From the NCBI RefSeq assembly GCF_001485215.1, contig NZ_BBWW01000001.1:1798001-1862000 (forward strand): a stretch of 64,000 bases of DNA. The letters are read 5' to 3'. Numbering within the stretch: the first letter of the stretch is position 1; the number at the start of each line of letters is the position of its first letter. The position numbers were made by a program, and so were the translations under genes. Under the pieces are notes generated by a model, which saw only the letters and a program-made list of their open reading frames with translations, searched no databases and had not been told where the DNA came from. This stretch comes from Leptolyngbya sp. NIES-2104. GTDB lineage: Bacteria; Cyanobacteriota; Cyanobacteriia; Leptolyngbyales; Leptolyngbyaceae. Positions 35,750 to 45,816 of the stretch are shown here, in pieces.

Positions 35750-36697
35750 ATGTCATCCTCTACAGCCTTTACATTTGCCGTTCTTTCGACGTTCGCTTCG
35801 TCTCCTCTGGCGCTCTCCCTGCTCGAAAAGTTCCCGGCACCTGTAGCAGATCCGCAAGCTGCTACTCCAAGCTTGTCGCCATTGATGCTTAGCACGATTC
35901 CGACGACTCGCACAGTTGCGCCTGTGGAATCGATCGCGCAACCTGAGTTTTCGATCGCGACAGATTCAGCCCGATCGATGCCTCAATCCGGTGGGCAACT
36001 TTATCTACAACGATTAGCGGCTCTGCGAGTTGGTAAGCTTTATACTCGATTGCCGAGCGATAGTTTTCGAGAGGTTTGGCAAGATGCAGCCGTACAGCCG
36101 ACGTATGAACAGTGGCGGAAACTGTTGGCGATGGAATCGAGAGCAGTTGCAAGACGGAATAGCGATCGAGATCTGTCGATTCTCCTAGGTGATTCTCTGA
36201 GTTTGTGGTTTCCAGTCGATCGATTAAAGTCCTCTCAAATCTGGCTCAATCAGGGCATTTCAGGTGACACAACCTGGAATATTTTGACGCGGCTTCCCGA
36301 TTTAGCGAACACACGACCGTCTGAGATTTATCTAATGGCAGGCGTGAATGATTTGAAAATGGGCGCAAGTGATACTGAGATTGTGTGGAACATTCAGCGG
36401 ATTATTGCACAACTTCAAGCAATGCACCCGAACGCGAAAATTGTGTTGCAGTCGATTTTACCGACCCGATCGCCTCGCATTCCAAACGATCAAATTGCGG
36501 GAATCAATCAGCAGCTAAAAGCGATCGCCGAGCGATCAGGGATTTCTTTTCTCGATTTGTTTTCTCAATTCGTCGATCACGATGGACAAATTTTATCGGA
36601 ATACACGACAGACGGAATTCATTTGAGCGCTCAAGGTTATGCGGCTTGGCGATCGGTGTTTGAAGAATCCGGTAGTACTGTGGCAGCTTCAAATTAG
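35750..36697 (+). CDS. SGNH/GDSL hydrolase
   Basis: This 315-aa protein has an N-terminal hydrophobic signal-like segment and a low-complexity linker to about residue 80. The SGNH esterase domain follows: block I LSILLGDSLSLWF, block II Gly in GISGDTTWNI, block III Asn in LMAGVNDLKMG, and block V Asp/His in TTDGIHLSAQGY. All four catalytic blocks are intact. Probable extracytoplasmic esterase or lipase acting on envelope polymers; substrate unknown. Confidence 0.92.
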   Translation: MSSSTAFTFAVLSTFASSPLALSLLEKFPAPVADPQAATPSLSPLMLSTIPTTRTVAPVESIAQPEFSIATDSARSMPQSGGQLYLQRLAALRVGKLYTRLPSDSFREVWQDAAVQPTYEQWRKLLAMESRAVARRNSDRDLSILLGDSLSLWFPVDRLKSSQIWLNQGISGDTTWNILTRLPDLANTRPSEIYLMAGVNDLKMGASDTEIVWNIQRIIAQLQAMHPNAKIVLQSILPTRSPRIPNDQIAGINQQLKAIAERSGISFLDLFSQFVDHDGQILSEYTTDGIHLSAQGYAAWRSVFEESGSTVAASN

Positions 36698-36712
36698 CGA
36701 TCGTGTTCTCTA

Positions 36713-36925
36713 AGAGGACGTTTGAAAAGTATTTAAGGACACTTCGCTACGGTTCGATCCCGCCCTGAGCTAAACCTCTGGGCTAATGGGCGCAACCCTG
36801 CTAAAGCAGGCTAAATTGCAATTTCTGCGGCGCTTAGTCCCGTTGAGGGGGCTTTCCTCGGTTAGCCCGGAGGTTTAGCTCAGGGCGGGTGAATGCAATC
36901 AACGGCTACTTTTAAAACACCCTCT
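36713..36925. mobile_element. TIR/hairpin element, copy B
   Basis: About 213 bp. Terminal repeats AGAGGACGTTTGAAAAGTAT (36713-36732) and inverse at 36906-36925. The outer stem (36759-36786 with 36862-36889) reads CCCGCCCTGAGCTAAACCTC, unlike the GAAATGGAATTTC of the other copies, yet the two arms still match 27 of 28. Inner hairpins are CCTGC/GCAGG and AGTCCC/GGGGCT-like. It sits between the SGNH and Uma2 genes. Confidence 0.85.
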
Positions 36926-36984
36926 AACTTCGCCCAAACTTTGCATCGGTTATGATTGAATACCTGCATTATTGAGGCTTTGTG

Positions 36985-37611
36985 ATGTACGCTGTGATTT
37001 CACAAAACAAAATTCAACTTCCGCCGGGTACAGTCGTGCGAATGCCAGGAACATGGCAAGACTATTGTGTGCTGCGGGACAGTCGAGGGGATAAATCGAT
37101 TCCTCGAATTAAGTTTCGCGATGGAGAGATTTTACTGATGAGTCCGATGCCCCGCCACGGTCGAGAAGCCCATCTACTTGCACGAGTTGTGGAAGCATTG
37201 CTCGACAGTGAAGACCGAAATTATGAAGCCTTCACGCCAATTACGATGGACATTCCTGAATCATCGGGAATCGAACCGGATTACTGCTTCTATATCGATA
37301 ACTGGCAAGCAGCGGTTGGAAAAAATCGGATTGATTGGCAAAGTGAGCCACCACCGGATTTAGTGATTGAAATTGATGTGACCACCTACAGTGCTGCGGA
37401 AGATTATCTACCGTATCGAGTTCCAGAGGTGTGGTTATTCAAAAAAGGACGATTCTCGATTCATCAATTGAAAAACGATGAATATGTGCTGAAAGCCAAG
37501 AGTAGATTCTTTCCTAATATTGATGTGAAAATGCTCGCGTTTCAATGCTTAGAAGATGCGGCAGAGCGGGGAAGCGGAGTTGCGATTCGAGAACTGCGAT
37601 CGCGATTATAA
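36985..37611 (+). CDS. Uma2-family endonuclease-like protein
   Basis: This 208-aa protein belongs to the Uma2/DUF820 PD-(D/E)XK superfamily that is expanded in filamentous cyanobacteria. The core is FRDGEILLMSPMPRHGREAH, then SSGIEPDYCFYIDN, PPPDLVIEIDVTTYSA and PYRVPEVWLFKKGRFSIHQL. GTG 36982 directly before the ATG is also possible. Target unknown; these proteins have been linked to selfish or transposon-like spread but are usually not characterised. Confidence 0.93.
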   Translation: MYAVISQNKIQLPPGTVVRMPGTWQDYCVLRDSRGDKSIPRIKFRDGEILLMSPMPRHGREAHLLARVVEALLDSEDRNYEAFTPITMDIPESSGIEPDYCFYIDNWQAAVGKNRIDWQSEPPPDLVIEIDVTTYSAAEDYLPYRVPEVWLFKKGRFSIHQLKNDEYVLKAKSRFFPNIDVKMLAFQCLEDAAERGSGVAIRELRSRL

Positions 37612-37688
37612 AAGCATTTCCTGAGTAGAGGATTGAATCTGCAACGGGTCGCTACAATGGAATCTGTCTTCATTCCCCGATCGGTATT

Positions 37689-40601
37689 TTGAGCGCTACT
37701 TCTTCTCCCAAAATCGTTCTCGTTGACGGTCATTCTCTCGCATTCCGCGCCTATTTTGCGTTTGCGAAAGGTCGCGATGGTGGCTTACGCACTTCAACTG
37801 GAATTCCAACGAGCGTTTCTTATGGCTTCCTCAAGGCGTTACTTGAAACTGTGGAAGCTGAGAAACCGGATTATTTAGCGATCGCGTTTGATCTCGGTGG
37901 TGCAACCTATCGCCACGAAGCCGATGAAACGTACAAAGCAGGTCGCCCAGAAACGCCTGAAGATTTCATGCCGGATCTAGAGAATCTTCAGGAATTGTTG
38001 AAGGCGATGAATTTACCGATCGTTATTTCCAAGGGCTACGAAGCCGATGACGTGATCGGGACAATGGCGCGAAAAGCGAGTCAGGAAGGCTTTACGGTGC
38101 GGATTTTGAGTGGCGATCGCGATATGTTCCAGCTAGTCGATTCCGAGGGCAAAATCAAAGTCCTCTACATGAGTACGACTTATGGAAAAGGTGCGCCGCC
38201 GCCTAAAGAATTTGGAGTTGAGCAAGTCAAAGAGAAGCTTGGAGTTCTCCCTTCTCAAGTGGTAGATTTCAAAGCGCTTTGTGGGGACGCTTCCGATAAC
38301 ATTCCGGGTGTGAAAGGGATCGGAGAGAAAACAGCGGTTCAATTGCTGACGACTTATGGATCGCTGGAGAAAGTGTATGAATCGATCGACGAAATCAAAG
38401 GAGCCGTCAAGAAGAAATTAGAAACGGGAATCGAAGATGCACGTCACTCCCAATGGATGGCGCAAATTCATTTAGATGTTCCGTTAGAGGTCGATCCGCA
38501 GGATTGTAAACTTCAGGGATTCGACGAAGACAAGGTTAAATCCTGGATCGAGCGATTGGAATTCAAATCGTTCATCAACAAGATCGAGAAGTGGAAAGCA
38601 CAACTGAGCGGCGAAACAGACTTTTCTGAAACAGAAGGGTCAAAGCAAGCGGCAAAACAAGCTCCGATCATTCCTCAATACGCCGATGATGATCTGTGGT
38701 TCTTTAGTGCAGAAGAAACCGAGAAAGCAGAAAAATTTGAGCCAGTCTCGATCGCACCTCAAATCATTGATACCCAAGCGAAATTAGACGCTTTGGCAAA
38801 ACAACTCAAAACCCATAAGAGCGATAAAACTCCGGTGGCTTGGGACACAGAAACCAGCGATCTTGATCCGATCAAAGCTGACCTCATTGGAATTGGTTGC
38901 TGCTGGAATTCTGGATCAGATTCATTGGCTTACATTCCGATCGGTCATACCTCAGGAACGAACTTAGATAAAGCGATCGTGCTTGAAGCCTTGCGTCCAA
39001 TTCTCGAAGATGTGAACTATCCGAAAGCATTGCAAAATGCAAAGTTCGATCGCTTAGTCTTCCGCTTTCAAGGCATCGAACTTGCAGGTGTCGTCTTCGA
39101 TACGATGTTAGCAAGCTATATTCTCAATCCCGAAGCGAGTCACAAATTAAGCGATTTGAGCTATCGCTATCTCGGCATTCATGCACAGGACTACGAAGAC
39201 TTAGTTCCGAAAGGAAAGCACATTGGAGAAGTGGAGATTCCAGCCGTTGCGAACTATTGCGGCATGGATGTCTATGGTGTGTTTAACCTCGTGCCAAAAC
39301 TGCGATCGGAACTCGAAGTACTACCAACGCTGCATGAGTTACTGATTGAAATCGAACAGCCGCTTGAACCAGTACTCGCAGAGATGGAAGCAACTGGAGT
39401 CAGAATCGATCGTGAGTATCTGCAAGAGTTTTCTAAGAACTTGAAAGAAGACCTCGATCGCATCGAAATCGAAGCCTACGAAGCCGCAGGAGAAAAGTTT
39501 AGTCTCGGCTCTCCGAAACAATTAAGCGAATTGCTATTCGAGAAATTGGGACTCGATCGAAAGAAATCCCGCAAGATCAAAACAGGGCATTCCACTGATG
39601 CAGCAACCTTAGAGAAACTTCAGGGTGATCATCCAGTGGTGGATAAAATTGTCGAACATCGAACTTTAACGAAGCTTAAATCTACCTATGTGGATGCACT
39701 TCCAACCCTGATTAATCCAAAGACCGATCGCGTTCACACCGACTTTAACCAAGCCGTCACTTCGACAGGTCGCCTCTCTTCCTCGAATCCGAACCTGCAA
39801 AACATTCCGATTCGGACAGCCTTTAGTCGCCAAATCCGCAAAGCTTTTATTCCCAAAGAAGGCTGGCTGATGGTTGCAGCAGACTATTCTCAGATTGAAT
39901 TGCGAATTCTGGCGCATCTGAGCCAAGAGCCTGTCTTGCTCGAAACCTATCGGAACAATGAGGATGTTCACTCATTGACCGCTCGATTGTTGCTAGAAAA
40001 AGAAGACATCACTTCTGAAGAACGGCGATTGGGTAAGATTATCAACTTTGGTGTGATCTATGGCATGGGCGCACAGCGATTCGCACGAGAATCCGGAGTG
40101 ACCACCGTTCAAGCGCGAACCTTTATCGATCGATTCAACACCCGTTACGCCCGCGTTTTTGAATATCTCCAACAGATGCAGCGAGAAGCGATCGCCAATG
40201 GCTATGTCGAGACGATCAAAGGACGACGACGCTACTTTAATTTCTCATCGGATTCGGTGAAAAAACTGCGCGGAACTTCCCCCGATGAAATTCAACTCGA
40301 TAAGCTGAAGTTGCGCGATCAGTTCGAGGCACAAGCCCTCAGAGCCGCGGCTAACGCCCCAATTCAAGGCTCTAGTGCTGACATTATTAAAATCGCCATG
40401 TCGCAGTTACATGAAGTCTTGAAAGCTTACCCGGCTCATTTATTGCTACAGGTACACGATGAATTAGTGTTTGAAGTCGAACCCGATGCTTGGGAAGAAT
40501 TGCAGCCTAAGATCAAGCGAGTGATGGAAAATGCTGTTTCTCTAAGTGTGCCGCTGATGGTTGATATTCGCGCTGGAAACAACTGGATGGACACAAAATA
40601 G
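37689..40601 (+). CDS. polA: DNA polymerase I
   Basis: This 970-aa polymerase has three domains. The 5' nuclease (1-310) shows KIVLVDGHSLAFRAYFAFAK and SGDRDMFQLVD. The 3'-5' exonuclease (about 370-560) keeps its catalytic residues: WDTETSDLD, NAKFDRLVF and YCGMDVYGVFNL. The polymerase has motif A AADYSQIELRILAHLS, O helix GKIINFGVIYGMG and motif C QVHDELVFEVE. No ATG or GTG lies upstream in frame, so TTG 37689 must start the protein, since the nuclease fold begins eight codons later. A hairpin terminator follows. Confidence 0.97.
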   Translation: MSATSSPKIVLVDGHSLAFRAYFAFAKGRDGGLRTSTGIPTSVSYGFLKALLETVEAEKPDYLAIAFDLGGATYRHEADETYKAGRPETPEDFMPDLENLQELLKAMNLPIVISKGYEADDVIGTMARKASQEGFTVRILSGDRDMFQLVDSEGKIKVLYMSTTYGKGAPPPKEFGVEQVKEKLGVLPSQVVDFKALCGDASDNIPGVKGIGEKTAVQLLTTYGSLEKVYESIDEIKGAVKKKLETGIEDARHSQWMAQIHLDVPLEVDPQDCKLQGFDEDKVKSWIERLEFKSFINKIEKWKAQLSGETDFSETEGSKQAAKQAPIIPQYADDDLWFFSAEETEKAEKFEPVSIAPQIIDTQAKLDALAKQLKTHKSDKTPVAWDTETSDLDPIKADLIGIGCCWNSGSDSLAYIPIGHTSGTNLDKAIVLEALRPILEDVNYPKALQNAKFDRLVFRFQGIELAGVVFDTMLASYILNPEASHKLSDLSYRYLGIHAQDYEDLVPKGKHIGEVEIPAVANYCGMDVYGVFNLVPKLRSELEVLPTLHELLIEIEQPLEPVLAEMEATGVRIDREYLQEFSKNLKEDLDRIEIEAYEAAGEKFSLGSPKQLSELLFEKLGLDRKKSRKIKTGHSTDAATLEKLQGDHPVVDKIVEHRTLTKLKSTYVDALPTLINPKTDRVHTDFNQAVTSTGRLSSSNPNLQNIPIRTAFSRQIRKAFIPKEGWLMVAADYSQIELRILAHLSQEPVLLETYRNNEDVHSLTARLLLEKEDITSEERRLGKIINFGVIYGMGAQRFARESGVTTVQARTFIDRFNTRYARVFEYLQQMQREAIANGYVETIKGRRRYFNFSSDSVKKLRGTSPDEIQLDKLKLRDQFEAQALRAAANAPIQGSSADIIKIAMSQLHEVLKAYPAHLLLQVHDELVFEVEPDAWEELQPKIKRVMENAVSLSVPLMVDIRAGNNWMDTK

Positions 40602-40612
40602 TAAACAAACCG

Positions 40613-40646
40613 AAAAAGCCTTGAACTTCAAAATTAGGGCTTTTTT
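40613..40646 (+). terminator. Terminator after polA
   Basis: AAAAAGCC pairs with GGCTTTTT across a 17-base loop, with the T run following the stem. Good intrinsic terminator. Confidence 0.8.
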
Positions 40647-40685
40647 CATGCCTTATCATATTGCTTAAGCATTCAATTTCTCGGC

Positions 40686-41264
40686 ATGAAGACGCAAATT
40701 CGCGCTCAACTCAATACAATCTCGATTCCCGATCGAACTTGGGCACAGTTCAAACTGCTGCAACAAGCGTTTGAGAATTCCCGCAACGTCAAACTCAGCT
40801 TCTTTGAAAATACGATCGGGATTTCCATGCCCTCCGAAGCCCATGATCTATTCAGTCGCATCATCCTTTTTTTAATTGGGATTTACTGCCTTGAAAAACA
40901 GCTCCAATTTATCCCGGTCGGATCAGCCGATCGAGAAAGAGAAGGTGTAGCGTTTCTTCAGCCTGACGAAAGTTTCTATGTGGGGGAACGTAAGGCGATT
41001 CCAGATTTAGCGATCGAGATCGTCTTTAGCAGTGGAAATGAATCTAAGTTGCCTCGATATCAAGCTTTAGAACTCCCGGAGGTTTGGTTTTGGGAGGATG
41101 GAGTCTTCGCACTGTATCGATTATCGGAGGGAAGATATCGGAAAATTCAGCGGAGTGAGATTTTAGGATTCGAGGATTTGGACATTGCCACACTGAGCCG
41201 CTGTGTTCTAGTGGCTGAGACAGATATGATCGGTGCTATCTCTGAATTCAGAAGAGGTTTATAG
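40686..41264 (+). CDS. Uma2-family endonuclease-like protein
   Basis: This 192-aa protein belongs to the Uma2/DUF820 group. Core blocks: LSFFENTIGISMPSEAHDLF, ERKAIPDLAIEIVFSSGNES and ELPEVWFWEDGVFALYRL, with the expected PD ... EI(V) and the E/V-W-F strand. It is the second of three Uma2 genes in this window. The stop is four bases from the 3' end of the oppositely oriented tRNA-Leu gene. Confidence 0.9.
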   Translation: MKTQIRAQLNTISIPDRTWAQFKLLQQAFENSRNVKLSFFENTIGISMPSEAHDLFSRIILFLIGIYCLEKQLQFIPVGSADREREGVAFLQPDESFYVGERKAIPDLAIEIVFSSGNESKLPRYQALELPEVWFWEDGVFALYRLSEGRYRKIQRSEILGFEDLDIATLSRCVLVAETDMIGAISEFRRGL

Positions 41265-41268
41265 CCTA

Positions 41269-41350
41269 TGGGCGGAGGGAGAATCGAACTCCCATACCTT
41301 TCGGTGCCACATTTTGAGTGTGGTGCGTCTACCAGTTTCGCCATCCGCCC
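41269..41350 (-). tRNA. tRNA-Leu (CAA anticodon)
   Basis: The minus strand folds as an 82-base class II tRNA. The acceptor stem is GGGCGGA with TCCGCCC. The D arm is GCGAAACTGGTAGACGC. The anticodon stem CCACA/TGTGG holds the loop CTCAAAA with anticodon CAA. The long variable arm is ACC GAAA GGT, and the T arm is GGGAG TTCGATT CTCCC. Discriminator A. No intron and no encoded CCA. It reads UUG codons. Confidence 0.97.
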
Positions 41351-41461
41351 GGATGTGTCTTTATTATACAGCATCGATCGCATTTCAATCAAGAATTAAT
41401 TACCAACGGAAGATCGAATTGGCAATTAATGGCACGATCGAGCAAGTCGCGCTCAATTGCT

Positions 41462-42460
41462 ATGTCGCCAAAGTACTCCCTGATCATCCCGATCTACAAC
41501 GAAGAAGCCACGATCGCAGCATTATATGAGCGGATTCGTGCGGTAATCGATCGTCTGGATGGTTCGACCGAAATCATTTTGATTAACGATGGCAGTCGCG
41601 ATCGATCATTACCGCTCATGCGCGAACTCCATCACCATGATCCACGAGTCTGCTATCTCAGCTTGGCGAGAAATTTCGGGCATCAAGTGGCAGTGACCGC
41701 TGGATTGAATCACGTTCGGGGTCGGGTTGCGATCGTGATGGATGCAGATTTGCAAGATCCGCCTGAGTTGATTCCAAAAATGATCGAGCAATGGCAGCAA
41801 GGCTATCAGGTCGTTTATGCTCAACGGACACAGCGACGCAAAGAAGGCTGGTTTAAGCGATCGACAGCTTACGTATTCTATCGATTGCTAAAACAGCTTG
41901 CAGATGTGGAAATTCCCACGGATACCGGAGATTTTTGCTTGATGGATCGGCAAGTGGTCGATGTCTTGAATGCGATGCCGGAACGAAATCGGTATATTCG
42001 GGGACTGCGATCGTGGGTTGGATTTCGTCAGACTGCTGTGAAGTTCGATCGCGATCCAAGATTTGCGGGCGATGCGAAGTATACCTTTCACCAATCGCTG
42101 ACGTTGGCGATTAGTGGGTTAGTGTCGTTTTCAAGTGTGCCGCTGCGGATTTCGACGTATGTGGGATTGTTCGCGGCGTTTGTGGCAGTGATTATGATGA
42201 TTCTGGTGTTTTACTGGCGGATTGCTTATCCTGGATCGCCACTCACCGGACTATCCACGATCGTCGTTGCGATTTTTTTTCTCGGTGCAGTGCAACTCTT
42301 GAGCATTGGAATTTTAGGCGAGTACATCGGGCGAATTTACGAGGAAGTGAAAAACCGCCCGCTCTACACGCTGTCAGAGGTTGCAGGGTTTGAACAAGTT
42401 ACGGAAAAAGCATTCGATCGAGATCATCCAACACAGGCGCATCCGGAGGAAATTTCCTAG
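41462..42460 (+). CDS. Glycosyltransferase family 2, DPM1/GtrB-like
   Basis: This 332-aa enzyme has the GT-A motifs [32 protein letters not shown] and [15 protein letters not shown]. Two C-terminal membrane helices (residues about 237-260 and 273-295, [20 protein letters not shown]) match the GtrB/ArnC-like class that loads a sugar onto a lipid carrier. The start is uncertain: ATG 41462 fits the family; in-frame ATG 41429 is also available. Its 3' end overlaps the opposite GT14 gene by 62 bases. Confidence 0.9.
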   Translation: MSPKYSLIIPIYNEEATIAALYERIRAVIDRLDGSTEIILINDGSRDRSLPLMRELHHHDPRVCYLSLARNFGHQVAVTAGLNHVRGRVAIVMDADLQDPPELIPKMIEQWQQGYQVVYAQRTQRRKEGWFKRSTAYVFYRLLKQLADVEIPTDTGDFCLMDRQVVDVLNAMPERNRYIRGLRSWVGFRQTAVKFDRDPRFAGDAKYTFHQSLTLAISGLVSFSSVPLRISTYVGLFAAFVAVIMMILVFYWRIAYPGSPLTGLSTIVVAIFFLGAVQLLSIGILGEYIGRIYEEVKNRPLYTLSEVAGFEQVTEKAFDRDHPTQAHPEEIS

Positions 42461-43280
42461 CAAAGTGAGCCGAAGACGCTTGGAATTTGGGTAAATCGGA
42501 TTGATCGAGAATTTTTGGGTGCGGTTCCCCGGCTGACCAATCTTTGTAGCGCCAATCGTTCGGATCAAGCTTCAGATGTGGAGCATTGCCGATGATCGTT
42601 TGGAAGTAGACTTCATCGGCAAACATCACCCAGCGAAAGTGAGTCGCAATCTCAGGATGCTTGTGATGAAAGTCGATAATGTAATCGATCGCTCGTTGAT
42701 TCGCACAAAACCAAGATTCTCCCGCGTAACACTGAAAGTTCGCGTTGAACGGAACGAACGGACGCATGAACTTTTCTGGTTTTAATCGGAGTTTTTGCCA
42801 GTTGAGTTTTAGTGGATTGGCGATCCATTTTGGCATTGGTATCCAGCGCGTGTAGTAGCGGGCATACATTTCTCGATGCCAGCCTGTTTTGAGATTGGCT
42901 GGATCGATGCGATCGGCAACCATGTGAAAATCTGCTGGACTCGATTCTAGGTCAGCAATGATTTGAGCGGCAGGTTTGATCGGATAATCGGCACTGCTGA
43001 GCGAGATTGTCCATTCGGGTCGATCGCGCCTTTGCTGCATCAATTCCATTGCTTTGATCACCGCTTCATTCGTGGAGAACTCACCCCAGCGAGTTTTGAC
43101 GTGCGGCTGTACAAAAGAGACGTTTTTGGGGAAGTGCTCGATCGACATCGGACACTGCGAAAAATCGTGGTGAAAGACGATCGGCGGATGATCGAACAAT
43201 CGATTTAAGCGATCGACCAACCGTTGAATCTGTTTCGGTTGAGCATGAGTCAGCAAAATAAATCCAACGGGTGGAGACAT
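42399..43280 (-). CDS. Core-2/I-branching beta-1,6-GlcNAc transferase-like (GT14)
   Basis: This 293-aa protein belongs to the branching transferase family (GT14): [70 protein letters not shown] and [13 protein letters not shown]. It probably adds N-acetylglucosamine or xylose in surface polysaccharides. Its start is four bases after the S9 peptidase stop, on the same strand. The C-terminal 20 codons run antisense to the GT2 gene. Confidence 0.9.
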   Translation of the reverse strand: MSPPVGFILLTHAQPKQIQRLVDRLNRLFDHPPIVFHHDFSQCPMSIEHFPKNVSFVQPHVKTRWGEFSTNEAVIKAMELMQQRRDRPEWTISLSSADYPIKPAAQIIADLESSPADFHMVADRIDPANLKTGWHREMYARYYTRWIPMPKWIANPLKLNWQKLRLKPEKFMRPFVPFNANFQCYAGESWFCANQRAIDYIIDFHHKHPEIATHFRWVMFADEVYFQTIIGNAPHLKLDPNDWRYKDWSAGEPHPKILDQSDLPKFQASSAHFARKFPPDAPVLDDLDRMLFP

Positions 43281-43283
43281 AGG

Positions 43284-45197
43284 CTAGAGATTTGCGATCG
43301 AGACAGGTTCGATTTTATCCGCTGGCTCAAATCTAAACACCTGCGAATAGAAATAGAATTCTCCGTCTAAGGCGCGTTTAATGTTTTCTGCTTTACGAAA
43401 TCCGTGTTGTTCCCCCTGAAATAAGACATACGCCACAGGAAGTCCTTTACGTTCGAGCGCATCAACCATCATCTCGGCTTGATTCGGTGGCACGATTTTA
43501 TCTTCGTCACCTTGGAAGAAAATCACCGGGCACGATAAGCGATCGACCGCACTAATCGGAGAGCGTTCATCATACAAATCGGCTCGCTCTGGATAAGCTC
43601 CGATCAATCCATCTAGATAGCGCGATTCAAACTTATGAGTATCTTCGGCTAACGCTTTTAGATCACTCACACCGTAGTAGCTTGCTCCCGCTTTGAAGGT
43701 ATCGCGGAACGTTAATGCACAGAGCGTGGTATATCCGCCTGCACTTCCGCCTGCAATGACTAATCGATCGCCGTCTGCTTTTCCTTGTTCTGCCAAATAT
43801 TTCGCGCCATTCGCACAGTCATCGACATCGACAATGCCCCAAGCTCCTTTTAATCGCTCTCGATAAGCGCGTCCATACCCGGTACTACCGCCATAGTTCA
43901 CATCCAATACTGCAAATCCGCGACTCGTCCAGTACTGAATTCCTAAGTTAAACGATGCTGAAGTCGAAGCGGTTGGACCTCCGTGGCTTTTGACTAACAT
44001 CGGAGGACGTTCGCCCTCTGGAGCCGTGTAGTCTTTGTTTTTCGGGGCGTAGTACAACGCATGAGCGGTGAGATTGTTCTCAGTGGGAAACTCGATCGCT
44101 TCTGGAGTCGATAGATAGCCTGGATCGATCTTCAATTCGCTGGCGCGTCGGAGCACTTCAAACTGTCGAGTCTTGAAATCATATTTGACGATCGCGCTTG
44201 GTTCGGTCGATGATCCACCATTAAACACCGCATGATCGAAACATACTTGCAAGCCTGCAATACTGGTATACGGTGTTTCAATCGGTGATAGTTCAAGACT
44301 GGTTAAATCTAAGCTGGCAAACTGACTTAAACCGTTTTCGGTATAGCTACAAATGATTTTGTTTCCAGCAAATCCATAAGTAGACATCCCAAACACCCAC
44401 AGCGGTAAACCAAATTCTGCGGCTTTTTCACAGAGCGGTTCGATCGTTCCGGAGGTCGGATTCCAGCGGTAAAAATTCCACCATCCAGTACGATCGCCAA
44501 TAAAAATTAAATTCCCATCCGGCGACCATTCCGGTTGAAAGATCGATTCTTCTAAACCGCCTGCAATCTTTTCCGGTGTTCCTAATGTGCCATCTGCATT
44601 AATAGATGCCGTCCACAATTCTGTCCCATCCCAAGGCATATTCGGATGATTCCAGCAAATCCAACTCAGGCGAGAACCATCTGGACTCAGACGCGGAAAC
44701 GCATAGAAATCAGCACCAGACACGAGAATCGTTTGGCTTTGATCCGCGAGGGAAATTGCAGCGATCGTATTCTCAACCGTTGCCCCATGTTCTTCTCGCA
44801 CACAAATTAAATGATTCCGAGTTTTGTCTAAAACTGCATCCGCATATCTTAATGGTGCTTCTGGAGTAATCGCGATCACTTCAGTTCCAACCGTCTGCTG
44901 ATACAATCTCTGATCCGCAAAATTCGAGAAATAAACCGTTCCACCAACTGCAATAAATGCCCCTCCCCCGTATTCATGCACTCGTGTTCGAGCATTAAAC
45001 GGCGCGGGTGTCACATCTATGTTTTGACCATTCTCTGAATGTTGAATGATCACATTTCGTCCTCCCTCTGTCGGACGAGACTCGCTCCAATAAATTGTTT
45101 TTTCATCTAACTTAATTTGTCCCAGCCCGATCGTGCCTGCCACAATCAGATCCGAGCTAATCGGGGACTTCCACGTCCCATACGAAGCCACAACCAT
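43284..45197 (-). CDS. S9 family peptidase (prolyl oligopeptidase-like)
   Basis: This 637-aa serine peptidase has an N-terminal beta-propeller (about residues 20-380, with repeated SPDG/DG blades such as [15 protein letters not shown]) and a C-terminal alpha/beta hydrolase domain. Catalytic residues: Ser in [12 protein letters not shown], Asp in [13 protein letters not shown] and His in [11 protein letters not shown]. No signal peptide, so it is cytoplasmic and probably cleaves short peptides. ATG 45197 is chosen because GGAG lies eight bases upstream; the frame extends seven codons further. Confidence 0.94.
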   Translation of the reverse strand: MVVASYGTWKSPISSDLIVAGTIGLGQIKLDEKTIYWSESRPTEGGRNVIIQHSENGQNIDVTPAPFNARTRVHEYGGGAFIAVGGTVYFSNFADQRLYQQTVGTEVIAITPEAPLRYADAVLDKTRNHLICVREEHGATVENTIAAISLADQSQTILVSGADFYAFPRLSPDGSRLSWICWNHPNMPWDGTELWTASINADGTLGTPEKIAGGLEESIFQPEWSPDGNLIFIGDRTGWWNFYRWNPTSGTIEPLCEKAAEFGLPLWVFGMSTYGFAGNKIICSYTENGLSQFASLDLTSLELSPIETPYTSIAGLQVCFDHAVFNGGSSTEPSAIVKYDFKTRQFEVLRRASELKIDPGYLSTPEAIEFPTENNLTAHALYYAPKNKDYTAPEGERPPMLVKSHGGPTASTSASFNLGIQYWTSRGFAVLDVNYGGSTGYGRAYRERLKGAWGIVDVDDCANGAKYLAEQGKADGDRLVIAGGSAGGYTTLCALTFRDTFKAGASYYGVSDLKALAEDTHKFESRYLDGLIGAYPERADLYDERSPISAVDRLSCPVIFFQGDEDKIVPPNQAEMMVDALERKGLPVAYVLFQGEQHGFRKAENIKRALDGEFYFYSQVFRFEPADKIEPVSIANL

Positions 45198-45428
45198 AAA
45201 AATTCTCCGAATCACCATCTCTAAAACTATCGCAATTGTACAAACCTGTTCGCTCTAGAGATTCGTGTTACAGTAAATAGAGAGAGGTGTCTCAACTCGG
45301 TTGAATCGTTTGTTTTTTCTGACAGTGACTCGTTTGTTTTCATCGAAACTAGCAAGTTTGTTTGAGCTAAAGCAGGCACACTCCGATACGATTGCCTCGT
45401 TCATTTTTGCTTCTGGAGAATTTTTTCA

Positions 45429-45749
45429 ATGTCGATTTATGTCGGTAACCTGTCCTATGAGGTTACACGCGAAGATTTAACGGAAATCTTTGCAGAATAC
45501 GGATCTGTCAAGCGCGTTCAGCTTCCCGTTGACCGTGAAACTGGACGGATGCGCGGGTTCGGATTCGTGGAAATGGAAACGGATGCCGAAGAGCAAGCCG
45601 CGATCGATGCGCTAGATGGCGCGGAATGGATGGGTCGCGATATGCGCGTGAACAAAGCGAAGCCTCGTGAAGAATCGCAATCTCGCGGCGGCGGTGGCGG
45701 CGGTCGCAGTGGCGGCGGTCGCAGTGGCGGCTTTTCACAACGCTATTAA
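45429..45749 (+). CDS. RRM RNA-binding protein with Gly-rich tail
   Basis: This 106-aa protein has one RRM (RNP2 IYVGNLSY, RNP1 RMRGFGFVEM) and a 22-residue tail of GGGGGRSGGGRSGG repeats, the cold-inducible cyanobacterial Rbp type. GGAG precedes the ATG by ten bases. The 231-base leader region contains three near repeats of GTTTGTTTT (about 45308, 45332, 45356), perhaps part of a regulatory leader. A terminator follows. Paralogue of the tail-less protein at 28274. Confidence 0.95.
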   Translation: MSIYVGNLSYEVTREDLTEIFAEYGSVKRVQLPVDRETGRMRGFGFVEMETDAEEQAAIDALDGAEWMGRDMRVNKAKPREESQSRGGGGGGRSGGGRSGGFSQRY

Positions 45750-45767
45750 TCGAATTCGCTAGAATTG

Positions 45768-45804
45768 ATTCCCCTGTGGTGTTTGCTACAGGGGAATTTC
45801 TTTT
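45768..45804 (+). terminator. Terminator after rbp (45429)
   Basis: ATTCCCCTGT pairs perfectly with ACAGGGGAAT over a ten-base loop, followed by TTCTTTT. Confidence 0.88.
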
Positions 45805-45816
45805 GATGTGGGAAGC

